NCBI RefSeq assembly: GCF_011752015.1
Contig: NZ_JAAIKA010000003.1
Span: 1-64,000, forward strand
From: Canibacter zhoujuaniae
GTDB taxonomy: Bacteria > Actinomycetota > Actinomycetes > Actinomycetales > Microbacteriaceae
DNA: 64,000 bases
Direction: 5' to 3'
A program made the position numbers and the translations under genes. The notes below the pieces were generated by a model, which saw only the letters and a list, made by a program, of their open reading frames with translations, searched no databases and was not told the origin of the DNA. Position 1 is the first letter of the stretch, and each line of letters starts with the position of its first letter. Positions 8,603 to 21,541 of the stretch are shown here, piece after piece.

Positions 8603-9085
8603 TTAACCAGCCGCCGCAATCTGGCGCTGGGTTACGGCAAGGTGCAGCGCAGCTTCGGCTGCCTCACGCCCCTTAGCCTCAGCTGCTCCGGGCAAGCCCG
8701 ACCGCTGAAAGGCCTGTTCTTCGTTGTCGGTTGTCAGCACACCGAACCCGATGGGCTTACCGGTATCCAACTGCACCCTTGTCAGCCCGTCGGTGACTGC
8801 GTTACAGACGTAGTCAAAGTGGGGCGTGCCACCGCGGATAATGACGCCGAGGCAGACCACCGCATCATAGCCGACAGCTGCGGTGGCGGCCGCCTGTGCG
8901 CCAAGCGGCAGCTCAAAAGAGCCGGCAACACGATAAACATCAGCGCTAGCGCCGGCACTCTCAACCGTGGCAAGTGCGTCGGCAATCATCGCCTCTGTCG
9001 CTTCCTGATGCCAGCTGCCGGCAACAATCGCAACACGCATTCCGGTAGCGTCTACTCGTAAATCTGGTGCGCCCTGGCCGCTCAT
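8603..9085 (-). CDS. ribH: 6,7-dimethyl-8-ribityllumazine synthase
   Basis: 160 residues, the normal length. The enzyme condenses 5-amino-6-ribitylamino-uracil with 3,4-dihydroxy-2-butanone 4-phosphate, the penultimate step of riboflavin synthesis. Diagnostic motifs are GSFELPLGA, CLGVIIRGGTPHFDYV (with the conserved active-site His in PHFDYV), and PIGFGVLTTDNEEQA with the phosphate-binding loop. It is the last gene of ribD-ribE-ribBA-ribH, and its ATG touches the stop codon of ribBA (one-base overlap), which points to translational coupling. The protein normally assembles as a pentamer or icosahedral 60-mer in the cytoplasm. Confidence 0.96.
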   Translation of the reverse strand: MSGQGAPDLRVDATGMRVAIVAGSWHQEATEAMIADALATVESAGASADVYRVAGSFELPLGAQAAATAAVGYDAVVCLGVIIRGGTPHFDYVCNAVTDGLTRVQLDTGKPIGFGVLTTDNEEQAFQRSGLPGAAEAKGREAAEAALHLAVTQRQIAAAG

Positions 9086-10344
9086 TAGTTTCCTCCTAAA
9101 TCTTGAGGCAGAGTGTGCTGCATCCGGTCACGTTTAACAGCCATATAGTCTCGGTTCTCGTCGCCCACAGCCACAATCAACGGCACCCGTTCAGTGACGG
9201 TAATTCCGTGCGCTGCAAGCTGCGCTATCTTGTCTGTGTTGTTGGTGAGCAGTCGCACGTTGTTGACGCCGAGCTCGTGCAGAATGTGTGCGGCTGGCGC
9301 GTAATCGCGGTTATCTGCCGGCAGGCCGAGCTGTAGATTGGCGTCTACTGTGTCAAAGCCCTCTTCCTGCAGCGCGTATGCGCGCATCTTGTTAGCGAGC
9401 CCAATACCGCGCCCCTCCTGCCCGCGCATGTAGAGCACAACACCGCCCTCTGCCGCGATGTGCTGCAGAGCCGCGTCAAGCTGCGGGCCGCACTCGCACT
9501 TCAAAGACCCTAATGCTTCGCCGGTCAAACACTCCGAGTGCACGCGCACTGTGGCACCCAAACCCGGGCGGTTGCCGTCGGCATCTAGCCCTACTACAGC
9601 GATGTGATCGACCCCTAAATGCCGATCACGGAATGCAAGCATTCTGAGGTCACCGTATTTTGTTGGCACGAGTGTATCGGCCTTTAAACTAACCCGTCGT
9701 GTGCGAGTTTTAACAGTATTTTCCCCGGTCACAGCATCATTCTCGGTAAGGAATGCAATCAAGCGTTCAATTGTTGTGACCGGCACACCCTCACGCTCAC
9801 CAAGCTCTAGAAGCTCTGGCAGACGCATCATCTCACCATCATCGGCAACAATTTCTGCAATTGCTGCTACCGGCCTAAGGCCAGCCAACCGCATCAGCTC
9901 TACCGATGCTTCAGTGTGCCCTGCGCGCTCACGCACGCCGCCGTCAACCGCACGCAACGGAAGAATGTGCCCCGGGCGATTCACATCGCTTGTTTTCGCC
10001 TCAGGGTTCGCCAAAACCCGCAGCGTCGTCATCCGGTCTTTTGCGCTAATACCGGTGGTCACGCCCTCTGCTGCGTCAACCGTCACAGTGTAGGCGGTTG
10101 AACGCGCATCTTCATTGCGCTCCACCATCATCGGTAAATCAAGCTGATCAGCTATTTCGTTGGTCATTGGGGCGCATAATAAACCGGACGAATGCTTCAC
10201 CGTCCAAGCCACCCATTCTTGCGTGGCTAGCTCTGCCGAGAGAATAACGTCGCCCTCATTTTCTCGATCCTCATCATCTGCAACGATGACCGGTTTGCCG
10301 GCTCGCAACGCCTCAAGCACCTCAGGGATCTCAGCGATTGGCAT
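9085..10344 (-). CDS. ribBA: Bifunctional 3,4-dihydroxy-2-butanone 4-phosphate synthase / GTP cyclohydrolase II
   Basis: 419 residues. The N-terminal half (about 1-205) is RibB, with the acidic metal-binding DDEDRENEGD loop at residues 22-31 and RPGHILPL further on; it makes the four-carbon unit from ribulose 5-phosphate. The C-terminal half is RibA, GTP cyclohydrolase II, with the zinc-binding HSECLTGEALGSLKCECG and the GQEGRGIGL catalytic loop. Both committed steps of riboflavin synthesis are thus in one protein. It is the third gene of the rib operon, 2 nt after ribE, and overlaps ribH by one base. A GGAG lies 10 nt before the ATG. Confidence 0.96.
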   Translation of the reverse strand: MPIAEIPEVLEALRAGKPVIVADDEDRENEGDVILSAELATQEWVAWTVKHSSGLLCAPMTNEIADQLDLPMMVERNEDARSTAYTVTVDAAEGVTTGISAKDRMTTLRVLANPEAKTSDVNRPGHILPLRAVDGGVRERAGHTEASVELMRLAGLRPVAAIAEIVADDGEMMRLPELLELGEREGVPVTTIERLIAFLTENDAVTGENTVKTRTRRVSLKADTLVPTKYGDLRMLAFRDRHLGVDHIAVVGLDADGNRPGLGATVRVHSECLTGEALGSLKCECGPQLDAALQHIAAEGGVVLYMRGQEGRGIGLANKMRAYALQEEGFDTVDANLQLGLPADNRDYAPAAHILHELGVNNVRLLTNNTDKIAQLAAHGITVTERVPLIVAVGDENRDYMAVKRDRMQHTLPQDLGGN

Positions 10345-10346
10345 GG

Positions 10347-11027
10347 TTATTCTGCTCCATCCTGGATTTCAGTAGTTTGCGCGGCGTCGTGCAGCCTAGC
10401 ACCGCCTGTTACGCGCGATCCGAAAGCTGTCAAACGCGCAACATGACGCGCAAGAATATCTGTTTCGATATTTACAACGTCTCCCACTTTACGCTCTCCG
10501 AGGGTGGTTGCGCTGAGTGTTTCCGGAATTAGCGACACCTCAAACCACTGCTGGTCGGCCGCCGTCGCAGCATCAGACACCTTAGAAACAGTGAGCGAAA
10601 CCCCGTCAACAGTGATTGAGCCTTTATCAACAACGAGCGGCGCGTGCTCTGCTGCCAGTGAAAAACGCAGCACCCGCCACTTATCGCCCGGGCGCACCTT
10701 AAGCACTTCGGCTGTGCCGTCAATATGCCCCTGCACAATGTGACCACCCAAGCGGGCGCCCACCTTCGCAGCACGCTCTAAATTCACGCGCCTACCAATC
10801 TGCGCACGCCCGAGTGTTGAAAGACGCAGGGTCTGCTCCATCACATCGGCAGTGAACTGCTCTTTATTAAACTCCACCGCGGTGAGGCAGACACCCGAAA
10901 CAGCAATAGAGTCACCGTGCTGCACATCGGTGAGCACTTCCGCACCACGCACCGTCAGGCGAACACCGTCACCAGCTGCTTCAATCGCCACAATCTCACC
11001 GGTAGCTTCAATCAGCCCCGTAAACAC
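10347..11027 (-). CDS. ribE: Riboflavin synthase (alpha chain)
   Basis: About 226 residues in two homologous lumazine-binding repeats. The first begins MFTGLIEATGE and the second follows GHIVQGHIDGTAEV; the pattern SIAVSGVCLTAVE and SITVDGVSLTVSK occurs once in each repeat, as expected for the trimeric dismutase that turns two lumazines into riboflavin. GTG at 11027 is chosen because AAGGAGG sits 6 nt upstream and the protein then begins MFTGLIE like its homologues; the TTG one codon earlier is too close. The start lies inside the end of ribD, so the two are translationally coupled. The C-terminal tail (after about residue 200) is a little longer than usual. Confidence 0.95.
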   Translation of the reverse strand: MFTGLIEATGEIVAIEAAGDGVRLTVRGAEVLTDVQHGDSIAVSGVCLTAVEFNKEQFTADVMEQTLRLSTLGRAQIGRRVNLERAAKVGARLGGHIVQGHIDGTAEVLKVRPGDKWRVLRFSLAAEHAPLVVDKGSITVDGVSLTVSKVSDAATAADQQWFEVSLIPETLSATTLGERKVGDVVNIETDILARHVARLTAFGSRVTGGARLHDAAQTTEIQDGAE

Positions 11028-12120
11028 CAAGTGCCTCCTTCATAACCAAGCGCACCAGCAGGTCGTCGCCGAGCTGGCGCGTCTCCACCGCACTAAAACG
11101 TTTAATTTCCGCAATTGATTCCACACCAATATCACCGATTGCGTGGCGCTTGCCGCCGAGCAGCGCGGGCGCAATATAGACCAGGCACTCATCAACAAGG
11201 TTTAGCGCGAGTAACGCACTAATCAGGGTCGGGCCGCCCTCAACAAACAGAGTGTTTATCCCCTGCGCCTTAAGCTCATTGAGGTCTTTCACCAAATCTG
11301 TGCCATTCTTGCGGATCGGCGCGCCAGCCGGGTGACTGTTTACCCGCGCCGCGGCGGGAATCTCGCGTTTGCCAAAGATCACGGGTCGCGGCTGCTCCCT
11401 GGCCGGCACAAGCAGCTCGCCGTTAACAGCGCGCGCTGTCAAGCTCGGATCGTCTGCGAGCACGGTGCCGGTGCCCACTGCGATCGCGTCAGCTGCCGCG
11501 CGGCGTAAATGCACATCGGCGCGGGCTGCGGCGCCGGTTATCCACTGACTGCTGCCGTCGCTTGCGGCCGCACGCCCGTCTACAGTCTGCGCCCACTTGG
11601 CAATAGTGTACGGGCGAGATAGTGCAGCTGCTCCTGCCGCACCGGTTGAATTGCTCGCTTTACTGCCGCCGCCCACACGACGCAGCCAGTCACTGCGCAA
11701 AACATCTGTGCTGAGTTTCCCGACTCCGGCCTTAACGGGTATCCCGGCTGCCGCAAGCGCACCCGCTCCGCCGCCGGATAGCGCGCCGGGGTCGGTTGAA
11801 CCGAACGCTACCGCGCCGATCCGCACCGCTTTTAATGCTGCAACGCAGGGGCCTGTGCGGCCGGTGTGGTTGCAGGGTTCTAGTGTGACCACGGCGGTAA
11901 GCTCGCTAAAATCTGTGACGCCGCGCGTCTGAGCTGCCGCGAGCGCCGCAATTTCAGCGTGCGGGGTGCCGGAGCCTAAATGCCAACCCTCGGCAACGAT
12001 GCGGCCCGCAGCATCAACTAACACGCATCCGACCTGCGGGTTGGGGGTGTCAGCGGGGCCGCGACGCGCGATAACGCAGGCGCGCTGCATCGCCTCCTCT
12101 AGCAGCTGACCGTTCAACAC
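11008..12120 (-). CDS. ribD: Bifunctional diaminohydroxyphosphoribosylaminopyrimidine deaminase / 5-amino-6-(5-phosphoribosylamino)uracil reductase
   Basis: 370 residues. The N-terminal CDA-type zinc deaminase shows HAEIAAL and PCNHTGRTGPC (zinc His and two Cys). The C-terminal reductase domain (from about 165) has KWAQTVDGRAA, SSQWITGAAAR and FVEGGPTLISALL. It catalyses the second and third steps of riboflavin synthesis and is first in the operon. GTG start with AAGGGAG upstream. The gap to trpS is only 97 bp and is too short for a complete FMN riboswitch (about 140 nt) together with a promoter, so control probably differs from the usual case. Confidence 0.95.
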   Translation of the reverse strand: MLNGQLLEEAMQRACVIARRGPADTPNPQVGCVLVDAAGRIVAEGWHLGSGTPHAEIAALAAAQTRGVTDFSELTAVVTLEPCNHTGRTGPCVAALKAVRIGAVAFGSTDPGALSGGGAGALAAAGIPVKAGVGKLSTDVLRSDWLRRVGGGSKASNSTGAAGAAALSRPYTIAKWAQTVDGRAAASDGSSQWITGAAARADVHLRRAAADAIAVGTGTVLADDPSLTARAVNGELLVPAREQPRPVIFGKREIPAAARVNSHPAGAPIRKNGTDLVKDLNELKAQGINTLFVEGGPTLISALLALNLVDECLVYIAPALLGGKRHAIGDIGVESIAEIKRFSAVETRQLGDDLLVRLVMKEALGVYGAD

Positions 12121-12174
12121 CGCAGTCGTATCTCCCTTTATTTAAATTGGCTAACGCGCTTCTTTTACCGGTAA

Positions 12175-12208
12175 CCGCACGCATACTACCCAAATTTGTG
12201 TGCGGTTT
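12175..12208 (-). terminator. Hairpin between trpS and ribD
   Basis: ACCGCACGC and GTGTGCGGT pair around a short loop in the 97-bp gap downstream of trpS and upstream of ribD. There is no clear U-run. It may end trpS transcription or shape the ribD leader. Confidence 0.35.
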
Positions 12209-12217
12209 AGGTGGGTT

Positions 12218-14108
<1,891 letters not shown>

Positions 14109-14160
14109 GGCTACTAGTTTAGTCTGCGGTGTTAGAGGGCGCGGGCGGTATTCTGTCACT

Positions 14161-15792
14161 ATGGTTACCCCACAAGATGACTCAGCGACACCGCACGCTA
14201 CCCCACCTGCCGGCACGGGTTTGGGGCCTTTAAACTCCGCGCAGGTTGCTGCGGTGCAAGCTGGTTACCGCTCTGAGGGGCTCGCGCTTGAGCTTGGCGC
14301 ACTGGTGAATGGGGAGGCGCTGCCTGAGGTGCAGATCCGCATTCCAATTTCGCAGTTGAACAGGCACGGGCTTATTGCGGGTGCGACCGGCACGGGCAAA
14401 ACCAAGAGCCTGCAGATTTTGCTTGAACAGTTGAGCGCCAACGGTGTGCCGGTTTTTGCCGCCGATATGAAGGGTGACCTGTCTGGTGTTGCATCGCCTG
14501 GCACGGCGAGCGAAAAACTGCTTGCCCGCACCGCAGGAATCGGTCAAAACTGGCAGCCGGCCGCATCTCCTGTTGAGTTCTACTCACTCGGTGGGCGCGG
14601 GCAGGGTGTGCCAATTCGCGCAACGGTCACCAGTTTCGGCCCGCTGATGTTTGCAAAGATTTTAGGGCTCAACAACACGCAAGAATCGAGCCTGTCACTA
14701 GTTTTTCAATACGCCGACGCCAACGGTCTGCCGCTTGTCGATCTGAAAGACCTCCGCGCCGTGCTCATGCACCTCACAAGCCCGGCAGGCAAGGAAGAAC
14801 TCGCCTCTCTCGGCGGCGTCTCGAAACAAACTGCGGGTGTTATCTTACGTGAGCTGTCTAACTTTGCTGCCTCAGGGGCCGATGTTTTCTTCGGTGAGCC
14901 AGAGATTGACGCAAACGATTTTCTGCGGCTTGCTTCCGACGGCCGGGGCATTGTGTCGCTGCTGCAGCTGCCGGGTGTCGCCAATGAGCCGCGTTTATTC
15001 TCGACATTCCTGATGTGGCTGCTCGCCGATCTCTTTAACTCCCTGCCTGAGGTTGGCGATCTTGAAAAACCAAAGCTCGTGTTTTTCTTCGATGAGGCGC
15101 ATCTGCTGTTTAACGGCGCATCGAAGGAGTTTGTGAACCAGGTTGTGCAGACTGTGCGACTGATTCGCTCAAAGGGTGTGGGTGTATTCTTCATCACACA
15201 GAGCCCGAAAGATATTCCAAATGATGTGCTCGCCCAGCTCGGGTCGCGGATCCAGCATCAGTTGCGCGCGCACACTCCTGATGATGCGAAGGCGTTAAAA
15301 GCGGCCTCTGCAACCTATCCGCAAAGCGGCTACAAGCTTGAAAATGTGCTCACACAACTGGGCACCGGCGAGGCTATTATTACGGTGTTGAGCGAGAGTG
15401 GCGCGCCGACACCCACCGCATGGACCAGAATGCGGGCACCGCAGGGCAGCATGGATCCGACAGCACCGGAAACAATTGCGGCAGCTGTTGCAGCTTCACC
15501 GCTGCTCGCAAAATATGGCACCCCGGTTGACCCGGAAAGCGCTTACGAAATTCTTGCAAATCGCATGAATCAGAGCGCGAACGGCACTAACAGCGCAGAA
15601 GTTCCAGTTGAGGATCAGGCACGCAGCTACGGCCCGCCAGAGTCGCTGCCACGCCCTAGCCGCACAACAACCCGAACCACCGCACGAAGCCAGAAAAGCA
15701 CACTCGAGCAGGTGTTGGGCAGCCGCACCGGGCAAACAGTGGTGCGCGAGGTGGTGCGCGGAGTTTTTAACGCACTGCTGAAACGCCGCTAG
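14161..15792 (+). CDS. HerA-like P-loop ATPase (DUF853 family)
   Basis: 543 residues. Walker A is AGATGTGKTKS (about residues 75-85), Walker B is KLVFFFDEAHLLF, and SKGVGVFFITQSPKDIPNDVLAQLGSRIQHQLRAHTPDD is characteristic of the DUF853/YjgR branch of HerA/FtsK-like ATPases. Its cellular role is not established; DNA translocation or repair is often proposed. The C-terminal 60 residues are Ser/Thr/Arg-rich and probably disordered. ATG at 14161 is chosen because TATTCT lies 6 nt upstream (leaderless pattern); the longer frame from 13981 would overlap the divergent gene. Its stop codon lies 13 bp from the left inverted repeat of the defence island. Confidence 0.88.
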   Translation: MVTPQDDSATPHATPPAGTGLGPLNSAQVAAVQAGYRSEGLALELGALVNGEALPEVQIRIPISQLNRHGLIAGATGTGKTKSLQILLEQLSANGVPVFAADMKGDLSGVASPGTASEKLLARTAGIGQNWQPAASPVEFYSLGGRGQGVPIRATVTSFGPLMFAKILGLNNTQESSLSLVFQYADANGLPLVDLKDLRAVLMHLTSPAGKEELASLGGVSKQTAGVILRELSNFAASGADVFFGEPEIDANDFLRLASDGRGIVSLLQLPGVANEPRLFSTFLMWLLADLFNSLPEVGDLEKPKLVFFFDEAHLLFNGASKEFVNQVVQTVRLIRSKGVGVFFITQSPKDIPNDVLAQLGSRIQHQLRAHTPDDAKALKAASATYPQSGYKLENVLTQLGTGEAIITVLSESGAPTPTAWTRMRAPQGSMDPTAPETIAAAVAASPLLAKYGTPVDPESAYEILANRMNQSANGTNSAEVPVEDQARSYGPPESLPRPSRTTTRTTARSQKSTLEQVLGSRTGQTVVREVVRGVFNALLKRR

Positions 15793-15804
15793 CGCCTTAA
15801 AAGA

Positions 15805-15907
15805 ACACGGGCCCGTCTTGCTCTTCTGAGAGTGTCGAGAGCCGATAATGTGAAGACAGCGGGTTTCTGCACGCCCATTTCGAGCGCCGGGCTGAGACAG
15901 TCAGGGC
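15805..15907 (+). repeat. Left copy of the 103-bp inverted repeat bounding the restriction-modification-like operon
   Basis: This segment matches the reverse complement of 20805-20907 without gaps. I count 81 of 103 identical positions. The match is concentrated in a perfect 32-bp core (15830-15861), TTTCGAG (15878-15884) and GCTGAGACAGTCA (15891-15903), with ACACGG at the outer edge (15805-15810). It ends three bases before the last codon of the operon (stop at 15911-15913). The core contains GATAAT, a possible -10 box reading inward. Confidence 0.85.
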
Positions 15908-15910
15908 AGT

Positions 15911-18489
<2,579 letters not shown>

Positions 18490-18490
<1 letters not shown>

Positions 18491-20121
18491 CAGTCATCCT
18501 CCATCGGGCGCACTATCGACTCAATGAACGCGATCTCCTCCTCGGTCAGCCCGTATTTGGCATACAACTCCTCATCCGTCCATTCGCGATCCCAGGGCTG
18601 GGCGGGAACGAATCTATAGACACCACGAGGCGCATCCTGAGTTGACTTTCGAAGTGAAACCAGAAAACGAACAAAACGAGTGCGAAGATACGAGGCGAGC
18701 GACTCGGCCTCTTCACGAACGTCAAAGTGTCCCGCAACAATGTAGGTCTCGGTGCACGCCGTTCCTGGCTCCGCCACTATTGGCTTGGAGAGGAACTGTG
18801 TTTCGACAGCAGCGCTAGTTCCTTGAACGCGAGTTATTAAGACCTTCCAGTCATCGATCCATTCTGGATTGACTTGGACTTCAGCACGATCAGTGAAGCG
18901 CACTTCCTGATTTGCAAAAAGTTTGATTGGATCTTTGCGTCGCGATATTCTGCTCTCTCCTTGATAGTTCGTCGCAAAGCCGAATGGTTTACGCGATGAA
19001 ATCTGGCCTTCTATCGACTCCTCGCGCCGGGCCAGGACCTTCTTCAGGATCGGCACTGCTTCGTTTCGTCGAACCAGAACGTCAAATTCGTCCAAGTAGC
19101 GTTCCACCGCTGGGCCTGTAGGTTTCCCATCCCACATGGTCTGGATGCTGCATGGTCCATCATAAGTACGTGACCACAGGAAGTAAGAGACTCCACCGCG
19201 GATCTTCACGCCAGGAAATGCCTCGTACAGCTTGGGGTAGTCAACTAAGGTGCGCAACCGATGATCGTGAAGCATCTCGTCTCGGTAGTCATTGAGACCT
19301 TTACCTCCAGCGAACCATCGTGAGGGGGTCACCATGACCACGTGTTCGGGGTCGAGGTCTTTCGCTGATTCCACGAACAACTGGTAGATTGGGCTCGCTG
19401 ATGCGCTATGGCCGCCGTCAGAGAGCTGATACGGCGGGTTTCCGATCACCAGGTCAAAGTGCATGTCTGCTCCAAATATTTCGCTAATGCGTTGCTTAAT
19501 GTCGTCAGTGTGGATGAAGGCGTAGGCGTGGGTCTCAAGGTCTTCGCCACGTCCGTAGTCGTTCTCGCCAGCCCCACAGTGGGAGCAGCGCCGACCAGTG
19601 CGAATAGCGATTTCCGCACCGGAGAGCGGGTCAACACGACTCTCACGTTTACCGGTTTTGTCATCCCAGGTGTGCTCGGTGCGTTCAAACCAGATATTAC
19701 CCTCTGGAGTGTCAAAGGCCGTGCAGATGGAGTGCTCGCTGTTAGCGTACTTCGAGCAGTACACACTGCGGCGGGACATGAGGGCAGTGAGCTCAGTGAT
19801 AGCAATCCCGTAAATCTGCTTGGTGAGGATGTGGTTGACCCGCTCCTGAGCATCAGGAATAACGGTAATGAGGCCTTCGTTGAAACGGCGGGTCGCCTCC
19901 CGTAGAAATACCCCGGTTTTCACGAACGGATCCAACACGCGGGCGTTCGGGTTCGCCCACAGGCTCTCCCCGTCATGGTCACGTGCCCATGCCTCAGCGG
20001 CGAGGTCGAGCATAGCAGCAGCCATTTCTGGAGGTGTGAACACTTCATCGTTCGAGAGGTTCGCGATGCAGGTGAGCACATCCGGATTGTGGTTGCTCAG
20101 AAGGAGGTTTGAGATGCTCAT
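18490..20121 (-). CDS. Eco57I-like N6-adenine DNA methyltransferase
   Basis: 543 residues. EVFTP at 26-30 is motif X-like; motif I is RVLDPFVKTGVFL (61-73), an odd variant of DPxCGxGxFL; the catalytic motif IV is NPPY at 228-231 in FDLVIGNPPYQLSDGG. Between motifs III and IV, Cys122, Cys133, Cys179 and Cys182 could bind zinc. The C-terminal 250 residues should be the target-recognition part; the DNA coding for it (18781-19020) is about 47 percent G+C by my hand count, well below the 57-62 percent of sampled helicase lines. The gene lies between the helicase and the smaller methyltransferase-like gene, overlapping both (1 and 4 nt). It presumably methylates adenine to protect the host. Confidence 0.85.
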
Positions 20122-20768
20122 GTCTGCTGCATTCCGCTAGCGGCAATCTCTGTCACAGTCATTGGAGGGAACGAGGTATCCGGGGTGAAGATGTCAGCGA
20201 TGTCCATGGCGCCGAACAGGGTGTCTTCCCCAAAAGCTGCACGCTTCGTCAGGTCCTGATACTGAAAGTCTCTCCGCTGAAACTTGCCCGCCCCGAGATA
20301 GCCCCACTCGGCAAATGTTAGAGGCTCACCGTTTGGGGTAGTCATGGTTAGAGCATCGGCCTGCGCAATATTGAGCGCAAGAACTGCGCGAGCTGCCGCC
20401 ACCCACGTGCCGTCAGGATCTTCACCGATGAAATCCGTGAAGATAGCCAGGAGGTTAGCGCGGCAGATCTCAGCATTATCGGCGAGCAGTTCAATACCAT
20501 AGGTGCTCATGAGGGCCAGGAGTGCATAGTGGCGGCGTTCAAAATCGTTCTTACCGTAGCGGGCTTGCACAGTCGAGAGCTTCCGGCGCAGAATCTCCTG
20601 CAGGAAGGCGCCCTCACCGCAGGCCGGCTCCAGCACGCGCGCATCGATCCGCTCCGACTCGTCCTTCACCAGGTCGAGCATATCGTTGACCATCCACTCC
20701 GGGGTGAATACCTCACCATGGTCGGCCACACGCTGCTTCGACTTAACTAGCTGCACCTGCTCGTTCAC
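20118..20768 (-). CDS. SAM-dependent methyltransferase-like protein without a visible NPPY motif
   Basis: 216 residues. It shares the start of the neighbouring enzyme (GEVFTPEWMVNDMLDL) and has a textbook motif I, RVLEPACGEGAFLQEIL, followed by STYGIELLADNAEICRANLL (motifs II-III). No [DNS]PP[YFW] catalytic motif is present, and the protein ends where a target-recognition region would begin. It may be the SAM-binding half of a split methyltransferase, a regulator of the NPPY partner, or a remnant. The GTG at 20768 is preferred because GAGGAG lies 6 nt upstream; the ATG at 20798 has no such site and would nearly reach the inverted repeat. First gene of the three-gene operon; ATGA overlap with the next. 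Confidence 0.75.
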   Translation of the reverse strand: MNEQVQLVKSKQRVADHGEVFTPEWMVNDMLDLVKDESERIDARVLEPACGEGAFLQEILRRKLSTVQARYGKNDFERRHYALLALMSTYGIELLADNAEICRANLLAIFTDFIGEDPDGTWVAAARAVLALNIAQADALTMTTPNGEPLTFAEWGYLGAGKFQRRDFQYQDLTKRAAFGEDTLFGAMDIADIFTPDTSFPPMTVTEIAASGMQQT

Positions 20769-20804
20769 TTCTTCTCCTCGCCTGCTCCAGTGTGGCATAC
20801 CGCC

Positions 20805-20907
20805 GCCTTGACTGTCTCAGCTCAACACTCGAAACGACCACGAAAAGCCACGCTGTCTTCACATTATCGGCTCTCGACACTCACACAAGAGCCAGGCAGA
20901 GCCGTGT
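20805..20907 (-). repeat. Right copy of the 103-bp inverted repeat, upstream of the operon
   Basis: Reverse-complement partner of 15805-15907, with the 32-bp core at 20851-20882, CTCGAAA at 20828-20834 and TGACTGTCTCAGC at 20809-20821. Only 36 bp separate it from the chosen operon start, so the operon promoter must lie in or very near this repeat. GATAAT in the core (minus strand) is a candidate -10 box. Confidence 0.85.
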
Positions 20908-21049
20908 ACGCTCCAGAACAGCGAAGACGCCACCCCGGTTATACACCGCAGACCGGGATGGATAAACACAACCGAAAGCCCTCAGCGGCGGTGCCCGCCG
21001 ATAACTGCCGCGGCAGATTCACGCCCGTGCGCGATGGCGTTGGGTGCCG
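20908..21049. other. Gene-free spacer outside the right inverted repeat
   Basis: 142 bp between the repeat and the end of the MarR gene. No open frame with a ribosome site, tRNA or strong terminator is seen. I looked for a short direct repeat matching the left outer flank (target-site duplication) and found none. Confidence 0.5.
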
Positions 21050-21541
21050 CTAACCAAACAGCTCTGGAAAGCGATTGCTGAGCGATTGTCGCAGGTCCCT
21101 CTCCTGCACGAGTTCCGTCAGCTGCTGCAGGAAGTCGTTCGGGTGGGAGGATTCCACATGGTGTACGTCAAGGGAAAGCTGGCGGTTAAAATCTTGCTGG
21201 ATGGAAAGCACCTCCCGCGCAGCCTTCTTGCCAGTGGGAGACAGTGAGTGCATGGTGGCGCGTTTATCACTGTCGGAAGTGGCACGCACGGTGAGCCCCT
21301 TGCTTTCCAACGTTGCCAGCAGGCGGCTGGGGCTGCCTGGCTCGCACACCAGATAGGCGCCGACTTCCTTGGTGCTCAGCGGGCCGTATGTGTGAATGAT
21401 TTCTAAGGCCTCGGCTTGCGCGGCAGTCAAGTCTAAGTGGGCAAAAGCGGCGTTGAGCTGGCGGTTTCCCTGGCGTTGCAGTGCGAGGATGAGGTAGCGC
21501 AGCTGTTGGGGGTGGTCTGATAGCTGTGAGGCCTGGTTCAT
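21050..21541 (-). CDS. MarR-family transcriptional regulator
   Basis: 163 residues with a winged helix-turn-helix of MarR type: LDLTAAQAEALEIIHTYGPLSTKEVGAYLV is the HTH (about 47-77), EPGSPSRLLATLESKGLTVRATSDSDKRATMHSLSPTGKKAA covers the recognition helix and wing, with the typical D-x-R in SDKRA. The flanking helices form the usual dimer interface. Its start overlaps the end of the SRPBCC gene by 4 nt (ATGA), so it is co-transcribed with it and probably represses the shared promoter. The ligand is unknown. The gene lies just outside the right inverted repeat. Confidence 0.88.
   Translation of the reverse strand: MNQASQLSDHPQQLRYLILALQRQGNRQLNAAFAHLDLTAAQAEALEIIHTYGPLSTKEVGAYLVCEPGSPSRLLATLESKGLTVRATSDSDKRATMHSLSPTGKKAAREVLSIQQDFNRQLSLDVHHVESSHPNDFLQQLTELVQERDLRQSLSNRFPELFG

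Noticed and set aside
20790-21053. 87-codon plus-strand open frame over the right inverted repeat
   Set aside because: It is a by-product of the repeat and spacer sequence, with no ribosome site and overlap with two real genes.
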